Assembly: GCA_022059125.1 (NCBI GenBank)
Contig: JAEUWY010000002.1
Location: 3,720,001-3,784,000, forward strand
Direction of reading: 5' to 3'
Source of the DNA: Corynespora cassiicola
Taxonomy: Eukaryota; Ascomycota; Dothideomycetes; Pleosporales; Corynesporascaceae
DNA length: 64,000 bases
The notes under the pieces are model-generated. The model was not told the DNA's origin and searched no databases. It was given only the letters and a program-made list of their open reading frames with translations. Made by a program: the position numbers and the translations under genes. Position 1 is the stretch's first letter. Every line of letters starts with the position of its first letter. Shown here piece by piece: positions 32,043 to 44,156 of this stretch.

Positions 32043-33691
32043 ATGGCCACTCCCGCCGACGACAAGGGCGTCCAGGCCACCCACGATGCCAGCCCGCCCG
32101 ACTACTCCACCACCACCGAGACGCCCGACACGCTCGAGCTGCCCAATTCCTGGAAGTACAGGCGCTTCAGCATCCTGGGCTTCAAGCTGCCCTGGTATGC
32201 GTCGCCACCCACCCAGCTGCTCATCGTCTCCCTTGTGTGCTTCATGTGCCCCGGCATGTTCAATGCCCTCAATGGCATGGGCGGCGGTGGCCAGCTGGAC
32301 CCCACGGCCAACAATAGGGCCAACACGGCTTTGTACTCGACCTTTTCCGTCGTGGGCTTCTTTGCCGGCACCTTTACCAACAAGCTTGGCATCCGCACCG
32401 CCCTGTCCTTTGGCGGCATTGGCTACTCCGTCTACGTCGCCTCGTACCTCTGCTACAACCACACGGCCAACCTGGGCTTCACCACCTTTGCCGGCGCCCT
32501 CCTCGGTGTGTGCGCCGGTCTTTTGTGGTGCGCCCAGGGTGCCATTATGATGTCCTACCCTCCCGAGGAGTCCAAGGGTCGCTACATCTCCTGGTTCTGG
32601 ATGATTTTCAACCTCGGTGCCGTCATTGGCAGTTTGGTAAGTCACGCACATTCCCACCTGCCGCACTTCTTTCTTTTCTGACCTGTTTTTTTTTTTGCGC
32701 AGATTCCTCTCGGCCAGAACATTCACACCACCACTGCGGCTACCGTTACGGACGGCACTTATGTCGGTTTCCTTGTGCTGACCATCATTGGAGCCGCCCT
32801 TGCCTGGACTTTGGTCGACGCCAAGGCCGTCATCCGTCACGATGGCTCCAAGATCATTGTCATGAAGAACCCCTCGTGGAAATCTGAGATTGTCGGCCTC
32901 TACGAGACGTTCCTCACCGACCCCTACATCATCGCCTTGTTCCCCATGTTCTTCGCCTCCAACTACTTCTACAACTACCACTTCACCCAGATCAACGGCG
33001 CATACTTCAACACCCGCACCCGTGCCCTCAATGGCACCGTCTACTACATCATGCAGATTGTCGGCGCCTACGTCTTTGGCTTTGCCCTTGACTTCCAGGG
33101 TATGCGCCGTACCGTACGTGCCAAGGCTGCCTGGGGCGCGCTCTTTGCTCTCATGATGATTATTTGGGGCTGCGGTTACAAGTTCCAGACCACGTACGAT
33201 CGCGCCTGGGCTGAGGATGAGTCCAACCCCAAGAAGGACTGGTCCGACCCGGGCTTTGCCGGTCCCTTTGTGCTGTACATGTTCTACGGCTTCTCCGACG
33301 CTGCCTGGCAGACGTGTGTCTACTGGTAAGTCACCATCACGAGGCCGTCCGAAAAATTCGCGACTAACGAGATTGCAGGTTCATGGGTGCATTGACCAAC
33401 AACAGCCGCAAGCTCGCCAACTTTGCTGGTTTCTACAAGGGCATCCAGTCGGCTGGTTCTGCCATTACCTGGCGCCTGGACGACTTGAAGATTGCCTACA
33501 TGGCTTCGTTCGCGTCCAACTGGGGCCTGATTGTCGGCAGTCTCTTCTTTGCGCTCCCCGTCATCCTCTGGAAGATTGAGGACTCGGTCTCGCTCGAGAA
33601 GGATGTTGCCTTTACCGACGAGACGATTGCCGAGGTGGCGCCCAAGTCGCACGTCACCGTAGCCAACCCCGACGTTTCCGAGAAGGTGTAG
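32043..33691 (+). CDS. ngt1: UNC-93-type MFS transporter, candidate GlcNAc permease
   Basis: Polytopic plasma-membrane transporter, 509 aa, exons 32043-32636, 32703-33325 and 33379-33691. About 11-12 hydrophobic segments are visible, for example LLIVSLVCFMCPGMFNAL, TALYSTFSVVGFFAGTF, GFTTFAGALLGVCAGLLWC, GFLVLTIIGAALAWTLV and IIALFPMFFASNYFYNYHF. MFNALNGMGGGGQ, LLWCAQGAIMMSYP and FYGFSDAAWQT are typical of fungal UNC-93/DUF895 proteins. Both tails are hydrophilic. I infer GlcNAc import from its position between the deaminase and the kinase genes and from the length, which is similar to Candida Ngt1; the sequence alone does not prove the substrate. Splice phases agree throughout. Confidence 0.85.
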
Positions 33692-34623
33692 GTGATTTTA
33701 TATCCAAGTATATCATTTTAATGGGGGATGACGGTTCGGGAAGGTGGGGGGAAGGGGGATTTCTGGGTATATGGTTTTTCTCGAGGCCTCATACCAGCGC
33801 TTTTCTGTATATGATTCGGCACATGTCTGCAGTCTGCCGCACGAGGGTCATGAATACACGAGCTTGACAGCAATTTCGAGCGAAATCATGGAGGCGGAGT
33901 TTATTTAGTCTGATACCATGTTCAGTTTGGAAATAACTTAGTGCAATTTTAATCATGCTTCATTCACGGCGAGTGCATCATGGATATTGATTGAGATTGG
34001 ATTTGAGCGCTCACCTCCTTCCGGGCGTAACTGGGGTAGCACAGTTTCAGATGGGGGTGATACAAAGGCAGTCTGCCGTGTGGTTGGTCAAGGATTCAAC
34101 GTCTACCGCGCCCCGTACTCTGAGTAGAGCATGTAGGGAGAGCAGGCTCGGTCAGACGCGGGTGGGTGCGTGCCTGCCGATCTGGGAGCTGGGCATGTGA
34201 GTGATGTCTCCTCGGCAGCGGTGGTGGTGGCGGTGGTGGTGGCGGCGAATACAGATACGATATCACCAGCCCGGCCTGCTCGACGGCACAAGAATAGCAT
34301 TGGCATGCTGGCAGCATCTTCCCAGAAGCCCAGTTGCTGGGCGTCCGGACCCGCAGGCTACCATCTCGACCCGTATTGGCGGGCGTGACTGCAACGGTGG
34401 CTCGCCATGCCATGACCGCTCGTTCTTCGCCGTCCTCACATGACGCTGCCCGCCCGCAATGTTTCAGCGCATTCTGGCCTGGCTGCCTGTCCGTCCGTCC
34501 GTCCGTCTGGCCGGGCGATGCGTCGACAGAGGTGGTTACACCAGGCCACGGCACGTAGGCGCGGGGGAGAGGAGCTGTCACCACTTGTCAGCAGCGGCAG
34601 GGCTATCCGAAGCGCACCTAGCC

Positions 34624-34665
34624 GTGGGCCGTGGACCATGGACCGTGGGCTGTGGACCGTGGTCG
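34624..34665. repeat. Six tandem 7-bp units (RTGGRCC)
   Basis: GTGGGCC, GTGGACC, ATGGACC, GTGGGCT, GTGGACC and GTGGTCG in direct tandem order, 1.0 kb upstream of hxk3. Confidence 0.9.
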
Positions 34666-35590
34666 TGCGGCCGGCACCTAGCAGCGGGCGCGGGTATAAC
34701 GCGATACACAGATTGGGAGCGGTGGCGGCGGGCGTTGAATGAAGGTTATGGCGCGTTGCCCGTAGGCCCGATCAGGCAGTGTCGCGGGCCCATGACACGT
34801 GGGGGGAAGGACCCAGACTGCCGGCGCAGCTCCCAGCACGCCCGCGCACGCCCGCCAGGAACGTCCTGGGGAGCGCTGGGGAGCGCTGGCGGGGCCCTGG
34901 GAGCCCTGTCTACAGACGTTTCGTGGGGACGCGCCTGGAGACAGGCCTGGGGACGTCCAATATCGACACATGCGGTTGCACCAGGCCAGAGACGCGCGCC
35001 CCCAGCGATCGCCGCTCCAGCATGCCACGGCCACTATGGTTGAATGGCGGCCGCGGCGTTGCCCGCTGCTGCTGGCCTGGCGGAGCGTCCCGATGCGGGC
35101 TAGCGGCCAAAACGAAGGTAACGGTAGCATGGGCGGTCGCGAAACATCCCCCACCAGCTTCACCGCGCCCTGCGTCAGTCTGGTCAGGCTGGCCAGTCTG
35201 CGCGGTAGTCTGGTCGCTCTGTACCTATCGCGGCGTGCCTGGCGCCCTGCTGCTCGCCCATGCGCCCGCTGCCTCTGGCCCTCGGAGCCCACCCAGACCC
35301 CCGCCGCCACCCTTACGTTGCCCGTCTGCCGTGCCTCAAGCGGCGGGCATTGCGCACCACTGGCCGGAGGATTTTCCTAGGTACGCTCACTTAGCGGATA
35401 CAACCTTCTCCTATGTCCTCACAGGCCGTACAACCATGCTTAAGAGCCGTTTGCGACATCGGTGTGTCAAATGCCACCGGCCCGCCTGAAATTCGCTGTG
35501 CATTGAAGCGGTCCGGCCTTTTGCTGCTAGCCACTGAGTCTGCGAGTCTGATATACCACTCACTGCAAACGACACCACCCTCTCCCCGGG

Positions 35591-35639
35591 CCTGCGACTT
35601 GCAACCTGCGACCTGCGACCTGCGACCTGCTACCTGCTA
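35591..35639. repeat. Seven tandem 7-bp units (CCTGCGA type) before hxk3
   Basis: CCTGCGA, CTTGCAA, CCTGCGA three times, then CCTGCTA twice. The array ends 54 bp before the first possible hxk3 start codon and shares CCTGCGA with the 11-bp repeat of the dam1/ngt1 promoter. Confidence 0.95.
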
Positions 35640-35693
35640 CCCACTGCCTGGCCCCGCTGTCACCGTCAATAAACCACACATCACCTGCCGCCC

Positions 35694-37491
35694 ATGCCCT
35701 CCCTGCTGCTGAAACGCTTCAAAAACCGCCGCAGGGCCCTCGATTCGGACAACGACTGCGCCCGCGACAACACCTCTGATCCTTCCGTCTCCGTCACGCC
35801 CCGTGACCGCTGCTGGTATATAAAACCAATGTTCGACTTTTGGCAGAGCCTGCTGGCGGCTCTCGAACGCATCGTCATGCTTCCCTCGCTTATCCACTCC
35901 GTGTTCCCATCGCTGCCCTCGAGGAGACGCGTACGAGATGCCGTGCGGACGTACGACCGCACCATGGACGACTTTTTGCACGAGGTCCAGCGCCTGCTCG
36001 AGGCTCCCCTCGACCCTGCAGAGCTGCTGCACATGTCTGCGAAGCTGCAGGAGCAGTTTGCCCCCAAGCTCCAGGCCAGCGACATCTGCATGCTGCCCTC
36101 CTACAACCACAAGCTCCCCACCGGCCTCGAGCAAGGCACCTACCTCGCCCTGGACGTCGGCGGCTCCACCTTTCGCGTTGCCGTCGTCGAGCTGAACGGC
36201 AAGCACCCCGGCGCCAAGAGCATGCGCATCGTCAACATGAAGAGCTACAAGATTGACAACTCGGTCCGCTTCCTGCGGGGCCATGCCTTCTTCGACTGGA
36301 TGGCCGAGAAGATCGAGGGCACGCTCGCTGACCCCCAAGTCCGCCAAATCAATGGCTCTCACGTCTTTGGCATGGGCCTTGCATGGTCCTTTCCCGTAGA
36401 GTATGCCGTGTGCCCCATGCCCCATGCCCAATGTCGAGTGTCGACTAGCTAACACCATCGCTGCAGACAGACGTCCATCCGCAGCGGTAATTTGCTGGCC
36501 ATGGGCAAGGGCTTTCGCGCCTCAGAAGGCACCCTCGGCCAGGACCTGTCCGAGCTGATCATGGCTCCGTGCAGGAAGCGAGTAAGCACCACTGATCGTC
36601 GCCCGATCGGCCTCTTCTCTGATACTGACACCATCGCAGAACCTTCCTGTGCGCATGGACACGATTGTCAACGACTCCTCTGCGACGCTGCTGTCACGTG
36701 CCTACGAAGATCCCTCAACCAGGTTCGCCGTCATCTTGGGGACGGGTTTCAACATTGCCGTGCACCTTCCCGTTTCGGCACTGGCCAGCACAAAGTACAA
36801 AGGTTATCCCCAGAAGTGGTTGGACGAAGCTTCTCACGTCCTTGTCAACACGGAGCTTAGCATGTTTGGTAAGAATGTGTTTCCCACCACGCGCTGGGAC
36901 GAGCAGCTCAACGACTCACATGTCCGGCCGGACTTTCAGCCTTTTGAGCACATGATCAGCGGTCGTTATCTTGGCGAGATTGTCCGATTGATCATCGTCG
37001 AGGCCGTACGGACAGCCGGACTGTTCAGCGGGGAGACACCCGATAAGCTCAATGAGGCTTACGCCCTGGACACGGGCACCATCGCAGCCATGGAGATGGA
37101 CGGATCCAAGGGCTTGACCAACGCCATTGCTCACTTCCAAAACAAACACCCCCTCAGCAAGCCGCCCTCGTACAACGACATCCAGTTTGTGCGTCAGGTC
37201 GCCCAGCTCGTCTCCCATCGCGCCGCCGCCTTCCTCGCCGCCGGAATCCACTCTCTCTGGAACCTTCGCACCACCACCGAAGGCCTGACTCCTGCGACCG
37301 CAGGCAAGATTGCCATTGGATGCAACGGCTCCGTCATCGAGAAATACCCGCTTTTCCGCGAGTTGTGTCAGTCTCACCTTGACGAGCTGACAGCGGCATC
37401 GGGCGCCGTGTCAAAGTCAATTTCCCTCGAGGTTGCAGTGGAGTCGGCGATATTCGGCGCTGCGGTAGCAGCTTCTTGCCTTGAGGAGTGA
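35694..37491 (+). CDS. hxk3: Hexokinase-like N-acetylglucosamine kinase
   Basis: Hexokinase-fold kinase proposed to make GlcNAc-6-phosphate. Exons are 35694-36400, 36467-36581 and 36640-37491, giving 557 aa from the first ATG. Motifs in order: phosphate-1 [17 protein letters not shown], sugar-binding [20 protein letters not shown] across intron 1, catalytic Asp in [35 protein letters not shown] in place of the usual Asn-x-Glu-Trp-Gly, [15 protein letters not shown], and [18 protein letters not shown] near the C-terminus. The start is uncertain: ATGs at 35829 and 35877 are also in frame, and a TATATAAAA stands just before the former. The sugar preference is inferred from the cluster; by sequence it is a divergent hexokinase. 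Confidence 0.88.
35817..35825 (+). promoter_or_regulatory. TATA-like TATATAAAA inside the 5' part of hxk3
   Basis: A strong TATA match 52 bp upstream of the in-frame ATG at 35877 and inside the longest reading frame. If used, transcripts would start after the first two ATGs and the protein would begin [11 protein letters not shown]. Confidence 0.4.
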
Positions 37492-40400
37492 AACCCCCCC
37501 ACCAAGAAAAAAAAATTCACATGCAACGTAATAATCTGCAGACGATTTGAGGGATGGAGAGGTGGTGTGCAAGCGTGTTGTTGCTGCGTTGATACCCCCA
37601 TGGTCGAAGGTGTTTGTACATATTGGGGCTTCTGGTTTTGGACTATTTGCATGGTGCCGCCCTTTTGGTTTTTTTTTCCCTTCGTCTTCATCGGCACTTT
37701 TTTTTTCGATGCTTTTGATTGCTAGCTGTCGATGAACATGGCAAAGGGCTTGGAATTTTGACATTTCACATTCCTTGTTTTACTTGATGCTCTCATGCTC
37801 AACTTTTACAACTACTCTTATGCCATCACGAATAGATGAAAGGAGCATTGAGAGACTAGGCGTTTCTTCTTCTCCATATCACTTATTTTTTTTTCATCTA
37901 ATCAAACCAAGAAAGAGCAGTATAAGGATTGCATATGGGAGCTCTGACTTTGGAGGAGAGATCCCTACGGCGTTTTCTGGCAGCAACATGGCGTGGTTTC
38001 TGGCTCGGTAGCAAACTACAAGTTCCTTAGTTTTGGATTGTGTTCGCACCACTGCGGCGTGAAGCAAAAAGGCGGACGAAATGGCTCACTGAGCAACACA
38101 AATGGCTCGTTTGGCTAGTAATCAATCTACATTAACCACCACTCGCCCGCGCCTCAACATTCACACTGTGGCATTGCATGTATGGTCAAACAAGCGGACG
38201 GTAACCTAACCACCAGTCGTACTCAGCAATTGATGGAATCGACTCCATCTAACACGCCATAGCACGACACCGGGCCTGCACAAACCAATCCGTCCCTCGA
38301 CTCGAGCTCAAAAAAACAGGCCATTTGCCAACACACCACCGCAACCCTCCACCTGCACACCGGAACCCCCAAACACGACGCACTCCCTCATACTCGGATC
38401 CAACCAACGCCCACCCCCACCACACCCTCGCTATGCACTCTCGACAGGCCAGACCTGCCCTGCACCACGACGGCGCCCGTACCTAGCTACCTGACACGCA
38501 AACCCCCCCGCACCCACACCCCCAGCCACAGTCGCAGCCGGAGAGTTTTGGCGGGGAGAAATGCTACTGTGCATGCCCTAACCACCGTAGCCTGGACCCA
38601 CGCTTGCCTCGCTACCCTACCCCAGTACGCCATCAGCAGCAGCATCAGTATCCGTCCTCGAGCTAGGGCAGAACGGGGCATGGGTAAGCTAGTCCGCGGT
38701 GCTCCGGTGCTGTCGTTTCCTGCCGGTATGGGTGCATGGGATGTATGGGGATGCATGCATACATGGACGGGCGTTCCAGAAGGGACGGAGAGGAGGGCAG
38801 AGAGGCTGGCTGGCTTGTTGGCTTGCTTGTGGGGATCGTTACATGTGTGGGGGAGCGTGGTATGTCTGACGCAGGACGACGCGGATGCAGGAGTGTGGTA
38901 TGGGCGTGGTGTGGATCCGTAGGTTAGTCCCAGTCGAGCCATCTGGGTTATCTAATTAGGTAGGGATTTTTTTTCTGGTGGGCGGAGGTGTGGAGCGGAG
39001 GTGCTGGGCAGGTACGGCACCGAATGCTACGCCCGTCGGAGCAAGCCATCTTGATGGAATTGAGATTGGCAGAGGGAGAGGTATCAATCAGCATCGGCAT
39101 CAGCAATCAGCATTGGCGGAGTGCTACCTCCTAACCCCCCAAATCTCCTATAGCCGAGCCTTGCGTGCTCCGCTCCCGGCGTTAGCCACAAGCTCAAGCA
39201 AGCTGATTACATGTATGCATGTTACTTTCCACCTTTTCTGCCTTCTGGCCCTGATTCAGGCAAATGGTCGACGACGCCGTGATAGAACCCAAGACTCTGC
39301 CAGAGCGTGCAGAATGGTCGGCCACGCGGAGAAATGCTCCGTTTCGGCGAGGCGTTGAGGCTCCACCCTTCGAGCCCGCCGCCGTTGGCCGCCAAATTTG
39401 ACCGACCGGCCGGTTTGCCGTTGCTGTGTGATTACTACCGTGACGATGCGCACGATACACCTTCTTGCGACTTGCAAAAGGGTTGTTGGCGCGGAAAAAA
39501 AAAATGTGCCAACGGTGGACGAGATTTCTCCACCCAGGTACGGTGACAACGGTCGCGCAGCATGTGTATTCTTTTGCATCCATCATCCCAGTTTTTTTTC
39601 CCCTAGTCCTCGCTCATGTTGCGTGCTTAGTTCCCCGGTCGAAAGAGTCTCCTCCAGCTGTTCGCTAGCTACCTCGATCCACATTTCCGTCTACTACGCA
39701 AGGACATGTACCTGTGGCTTGACTAGCGACAGCTCCACGTGGAGTCTTTCTTCTTTGGCGGGCTGCAAGCCGCGAAGTCGAAACCCGGGATTGAGGGCAT
39801 GGCATTGCCCCATGGACGTTTCTGGGAAGATTTGCGAATGCAACGCGCGGAGGAGGACTAGATGTTTTGGGGCGTGTGCGCATGTCTACTTTGCACTGTG
39901 TGTACGTGCATACTCGGCTTTGTTCGTGCATGCATGCACGAGTGGTGGCAGAGCATGCCCATGAGAGCACCTAGTCATTGGTACATCCGTCTGCCTACGA
40001 AGAGCACACCAGCAGTCCAAACCCCCAAACCGCCATCCCACAATTCCCATCTCGACCCCAAAAAAGCCCCATCCCGCCCCACCCCAAATCATACCGAAGC
40101 CGAACCCTCAAACCCAACTCAACCCCAACCCCCCCCCCCTCCAAACCTAATCACATGTCCATCGATCCAATCATCTCACGCGCCCCGCACAACCCCGGAA
40201 AGGGCGCTGTGGAGAGTTTTTTCTCCCTCTCTCTTTTCTTTTCCTTTTTGACGATTTGGCTTTTCCCCCTCCCAGGCCAAGTGCTACGTTGGGCTACGTT
40301 GCATCGCGAGCGTCCATCGATCCATCCATGCTCGCTCGCTCGCTCGCCTCAACAACCACACGCCATCCTACTAAGCTGGCACGCGCGCATGCGGACGCGC

Positions 40401-41037
40401 ACATGATGCCTCGATATCGCTTGTGCAATCTTGCATCCAGAAATGCCAGATCAGGGACGAAGGCGAATGAGGGAAAAAGGGGGGGAAATAAGGATAAGGG
40501 AGGATGGGAAATCAGGTTTTGCGTTCTCGGTTTGCTGTTTCCGGTGAAACGTGGGTAGGTAGGTAGGTACCTAGGCAGGTATTCTGGTAACTTTTCTCTG
40601 CATGCTCGCTCGTACAAACGCCATCCTCTTGTCCAGCCCAGCGATCATCATCTGGCTGGGCTAGTTGCAAATTCGCATGCTGCGTCCCCGGATCCCAAAT
40701 CCCAATCTCAATCCACTCACCGGCAACACCATGCCCCTCCCCTCCCCTCCTCTCCGCCGTAGCATCTCCATACCACACCACCCCCTCCCCCAGCGCACAA
40801 CTTACCGCGCCCTAAAAAAGCCGTTATTGTGCATGTCGACCTGAAACAAAGCGGAACCCGGTTCGCCTCCGGCAATCACGTAGAAGCCGCACATTCGACG
40901 ATAGTCGCCATTTTACATAAATTGAAGCAAAAGCGCACATGGACAGCCATGTCCCCGTCCCTCGTTGTTACCTCTCTATATTGCGCAAGAGCCTTTTTCT
41001 TCCAATTGCCGCCGTTACATCCCCCCCCCCCCCCCTC

Positions 41038-41062
41038 CATCATCATCATCATCATCATCATC
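41038..41062. repeat. (CAT)n microsatellite
   Basis: About eight CAT/ATC units, directly after a run of C residues. Confidence 0.85.
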
Positions 41063-41151
41063 AGAGCCTGTGCCCATCCATCATCCATGTACTTCACCCA
41101 CTCTGCTCCCCCGTGCCAGACGAGCCAGACGTATATCAACGTCGCAGCGTA

Positions 41152-41178
41152 CCTGCCTGCCTGCCTGCCTGCCTACCT
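41152..41178. repeat. (TGCC)n microsatellite
   Basis: CCTGCCTGCC units with one CTAC interruption. Confidence 0.85.
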
Positions 41179-42437
41179 CCCTTTTTCCCATCATATGCCC
41201 GTATTCTGTCGTATCGTGCCATGTCATGTCATGCCATGCTATGCCACGCCACGCCACGCCACGCAACGGCCTGGCCTGGCCTAGCCTAGCATTGCCTTCT
41301 CTTCCTTCCGTGCATACTGCTTATGCCACGTAAGACGGGGGAAAGGCAGGGAAGGAGTGAAGGAGCCCCGACGCGGCTTCGCCTTATGCATAAGCTTTGC
41401 CCCCATCACTTGGGCTCAATCCTGCACATTACCTATCCGCACATTATCATATAAAAGTCTTTAAAGCGAGAGTCATCACACATGGCTCCTTCGATTCGAT
41501 GGATTGAACGCAGAAAAATATATAGAAGAAACACATCTTTCGTTCAAGGAAAAAAAAAAAAGACTGGGATATAATGCTATTTGACCAGACCAGACCAGAC
41601 CAGAACCGTTACCCTTTCGTTTCGTCAATTGGACATGTTTAGTAAACGACCGAGGTATAAGTAATGTGACCCTCCGTCTCTGTTTCATTAAAAAAGAGAA
41701 TGCCCCAATCCCTTTTACCATCCCCCGTCTCTCACCTCACACAATCATAAGCTGGTATTCAATGCCCTTTGCCCCAAGTCCCTCCGGCATTTCTTATGCC
41801 TGTGAGTGTATCCAAGCCTATTGTCCGGAATTAACACCGTATAGTGTGAAATAATGAAACGAAGAAGAAAAAACGACGCTTCTCCCTCCGTATGACGCCT
41901 GATTGAAGACTGCAGCAAAAAGTCGTAAATGTGTCTCTCAAACCGCTCCTACCGAACCCTAGAACCCCGCCATTCCCGCTTCCCTCGAAGCATCTAGTCC
42001 AATGGTTGGTTGTATATCGATATTGGCCGTGGCTTCGAAGCCAAAACGGAAATCGGGACACTGTAGTCCTCGGTTCCGAGGATTGTCGGCAGGTTCCAGA
42101 CGATTTCCCAAGGTCACCCCTCGATGTCCTGGAAGTATTGAGCCCGATGGCCTGGTGCAAGTAACCGCTACATTTGCACCCTAATAGGCAAAGCCGAAAC
42201 AGACCCGAAGGCTATGTGATCCCTGCACAATCACGCCCAAAAACGGTACCATGATCAGTGGGCAGCAAAGATCCGGTCCATCCAAAACATGCGGTTACAA
42301 GAACAACTCGAGGAGGTTTGAAGTGGAACTCATGGAAACAGGATCCTGGCCGTCGGCTGCCGCGCGGAAATGGCCCTCGATGCGGGGCAATCGGGTATAT
42401 GAGAAGCAAAAGAAGACAAAAGAATAAAAAAAAAAAA

Positions 42438-44156
42438 TCACCAAGCATCGGAAAAGTACCGTTTAGACTTGCTCCTTGCAGCGATGGCCTTTGGATCTTG
42501 TGGGAGGTTGGTGTGGTGGACCACATGAGGACGGTACACGGCGTCCACGGGCGGCATCCAATCATCGAGGCCAAGCGGAAAGTATTCATACAAGAGATCA
42601 GCACTCTCGTCAGGGCTATTGATCAGATTTAGAGAGAAAGAAGGCGGTCGAGCTGGGGTAGCCCTCTTCCTGGCCGGCTCCGACGGAGAGGCGCCTTTCT
42701 GGGGATCCTCATCTGTCAACGACAACGACACGGGTGCTATTGATGAGTTCTGGGGAGGTACGCTCCTTGAAATCTCAGGAGTGGACTGGGCATACGGAGT
42801 CAAGGGAGCTGCCGGGACCGAAGGCGGATCCTGAGGTATGGCGGTCATGGCGCCACCCGGCACCTTCCAGTCCAAAAAGTCGGGCGACACGGCAAACTCG
42901 TTCGAGTTGAAGTCGAGGGGGAGCTGGAGCACATCCATGGGTTTGGTGGTGGCGGTATTGCTGTTACCCTGGGCATTGCTGTGGTTAGTGCTGGTGTTAT
43001 TTGTATCACCGGCTGCCGCTCTGTTGGATGGCTGTTGCGACGAGTGTGTCTTCCGCGCCGAGGTGCCGCCCCCGCTGATTGGCATGTCCTTGCGCGACTG
43101 GAAGTTCCTGGGGCTCCGTCCTCGCACAATGATGGCGCCCGAGTGGACTTCACATATTGGTACTTTGGCTCCGGTGGCAAGCGTCGCCACCACCTTCAGC
43201 CGCACGACAAAGTGCTGCTGCAGCTCCTTTCTGCGCCCGTTGTTCGCCGTAGCTATCCTAAACTGCAGGCGCTTCCAGCTGATGGGGAAGTTGACGTACT
43301 CCGAGTCCATGTCCTGGCCTGTGGAGAGGTCCAGCGGGTACGAGGGCGGCTCCTTTTCTGTCTTGTCTTCCACGACAGCGGTGCTGCTCGCGGGCGTCTT
43401 CCAGGGGACCGATATGATCTTGACGGGGTTCCCCTCGAGGGACTCGGTGGCTGATATTGTGAGCTCCTGGCCGAGAATGGGTATCTGGTCGCCCTGCTCG
43501 GTCATGAGGAGTTGCAGGTTGCGCGGGAGCATGACGGTGCCCGTGATCTGGAAGAGGTTCCGGCGGTAGCAGGTCAGTTCGGTGGGCGGGGTCGGGACAT
43601 CGCCGGCCGTGGCCCATGGCGACTCGGCGAGGAAGAACATGCCGTGCAGCTGGGCGGACATGGAGATGGTGGTGCGGCGCATGGTGAAGTCGAACAGGCC
43701 GTAGGGCACGTTTGGCAGGGAGAAGCTGAGCAGCTTGTTGTCGCGATCGATGCTGGGGCTCTCGGGCTGGCCATTCTGGTCGGGGTGGATGGGCTGCTCG
43801 TAGCCGCTGAGCACGTCGGAGAAGGGGTCCTCGTAGGCGGTGGAGAAGCGCTTGAGGGGCGGGGCGCCATGGAGGTGGTGCTGGCCAAAGGCATCTTCGC
43901 TGCTGTGCAGCAGGGTCAGCAGAGACAGGGCCATGGTGGGCGAGTGCGGGAGGGTGTGGGTGCGGGTGCGGATGCGGATGCGGCGAGGCTTGGAGCTTGC
44001 TTACCCTGCGAACGTCTCTGCGTCGTAATTAGAGCGCTGGTCGAGCGAGTCCAGCGGCGCATAGGGGTGGTTCAGCTGTTGGTCGGGGCCGGTTACGTTC
44101 TGGAGTGACATTGGGCCGGCCAAGTAGGACATGGTGATGGTATCGAAGCCCTCCAT
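42438..44156 (-). CDS. ron1: Ndt80-like transcription factor RON1
   Basis: Ndt80/PhoG-type DNA-binding regulator; its Trichoderma reesei counterpart activates the GlcNAc cluster. Exons are 44156-44005 and 43902-42438, giving 538 aa. Exon 1 begins MEGFDTITMSYLAGPMSLQN; the 102-nt intron (GTAAGC, branch GCTGACC, CAG) joins FAG to SEDAFGQHHLHG. A second AG three bases further would remove one Ser. The DNA-binding domain spans roughly residues 120-330: LTCYRRNLFQITGTVML, FPISWKRLQFRIATANNGRR, QHFVVRLKVVATLATG and the signature GRSPRNFQSRKDMPI. The C-terminal part is Asn/Ser/Pro-rich and ends with an acidic and aromatic segment SADLLYEYFPLGLDDWMPP, possibly an activation region. An ATG at 43934 lies inside the intron and is not needed. 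Confidence 0.93.

Larger units (their letters stand above)
33692..35693. promoter_or_regulatory. Intergenic ngt1 3' end / hxk3 promoter
   Basis: 2.0 kb between two plus-strand genes. The right 1.5 kb is GC-rich and repetitive, with two arrays of 7-bp units (34,624-34,665 and 35,591-35,639). Long overlapping open frames on all strands reflect high GC and show no domain. No tRNA seen. Confidence 0.5.
37492..42437. other. 4.9-kb gene-free gap between convergent hxk3 and ron1
   Basis: No frame here has a recognisable domain, a plausible multi-exon continuation or protein-like composition. The stretch is full of simple repeats: CGCT units near 40,335, GGTA near 40,555, CAT near 41,040, TGCC near 41,153, CCACG near 41,240 and GACCA near 41,585. 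Both flanking genes end here, so it need not contain promoters for them. Non-coding transcripts cannot be judged from sequence. Confidence 0.5.

Noticed and set aside
43903..43934. ATG at 43934 as RON1 start (MALSLLTLL)
   Set aside because: It falls inside a well-formed intron, and an upstream exon with a good start continues the frame.
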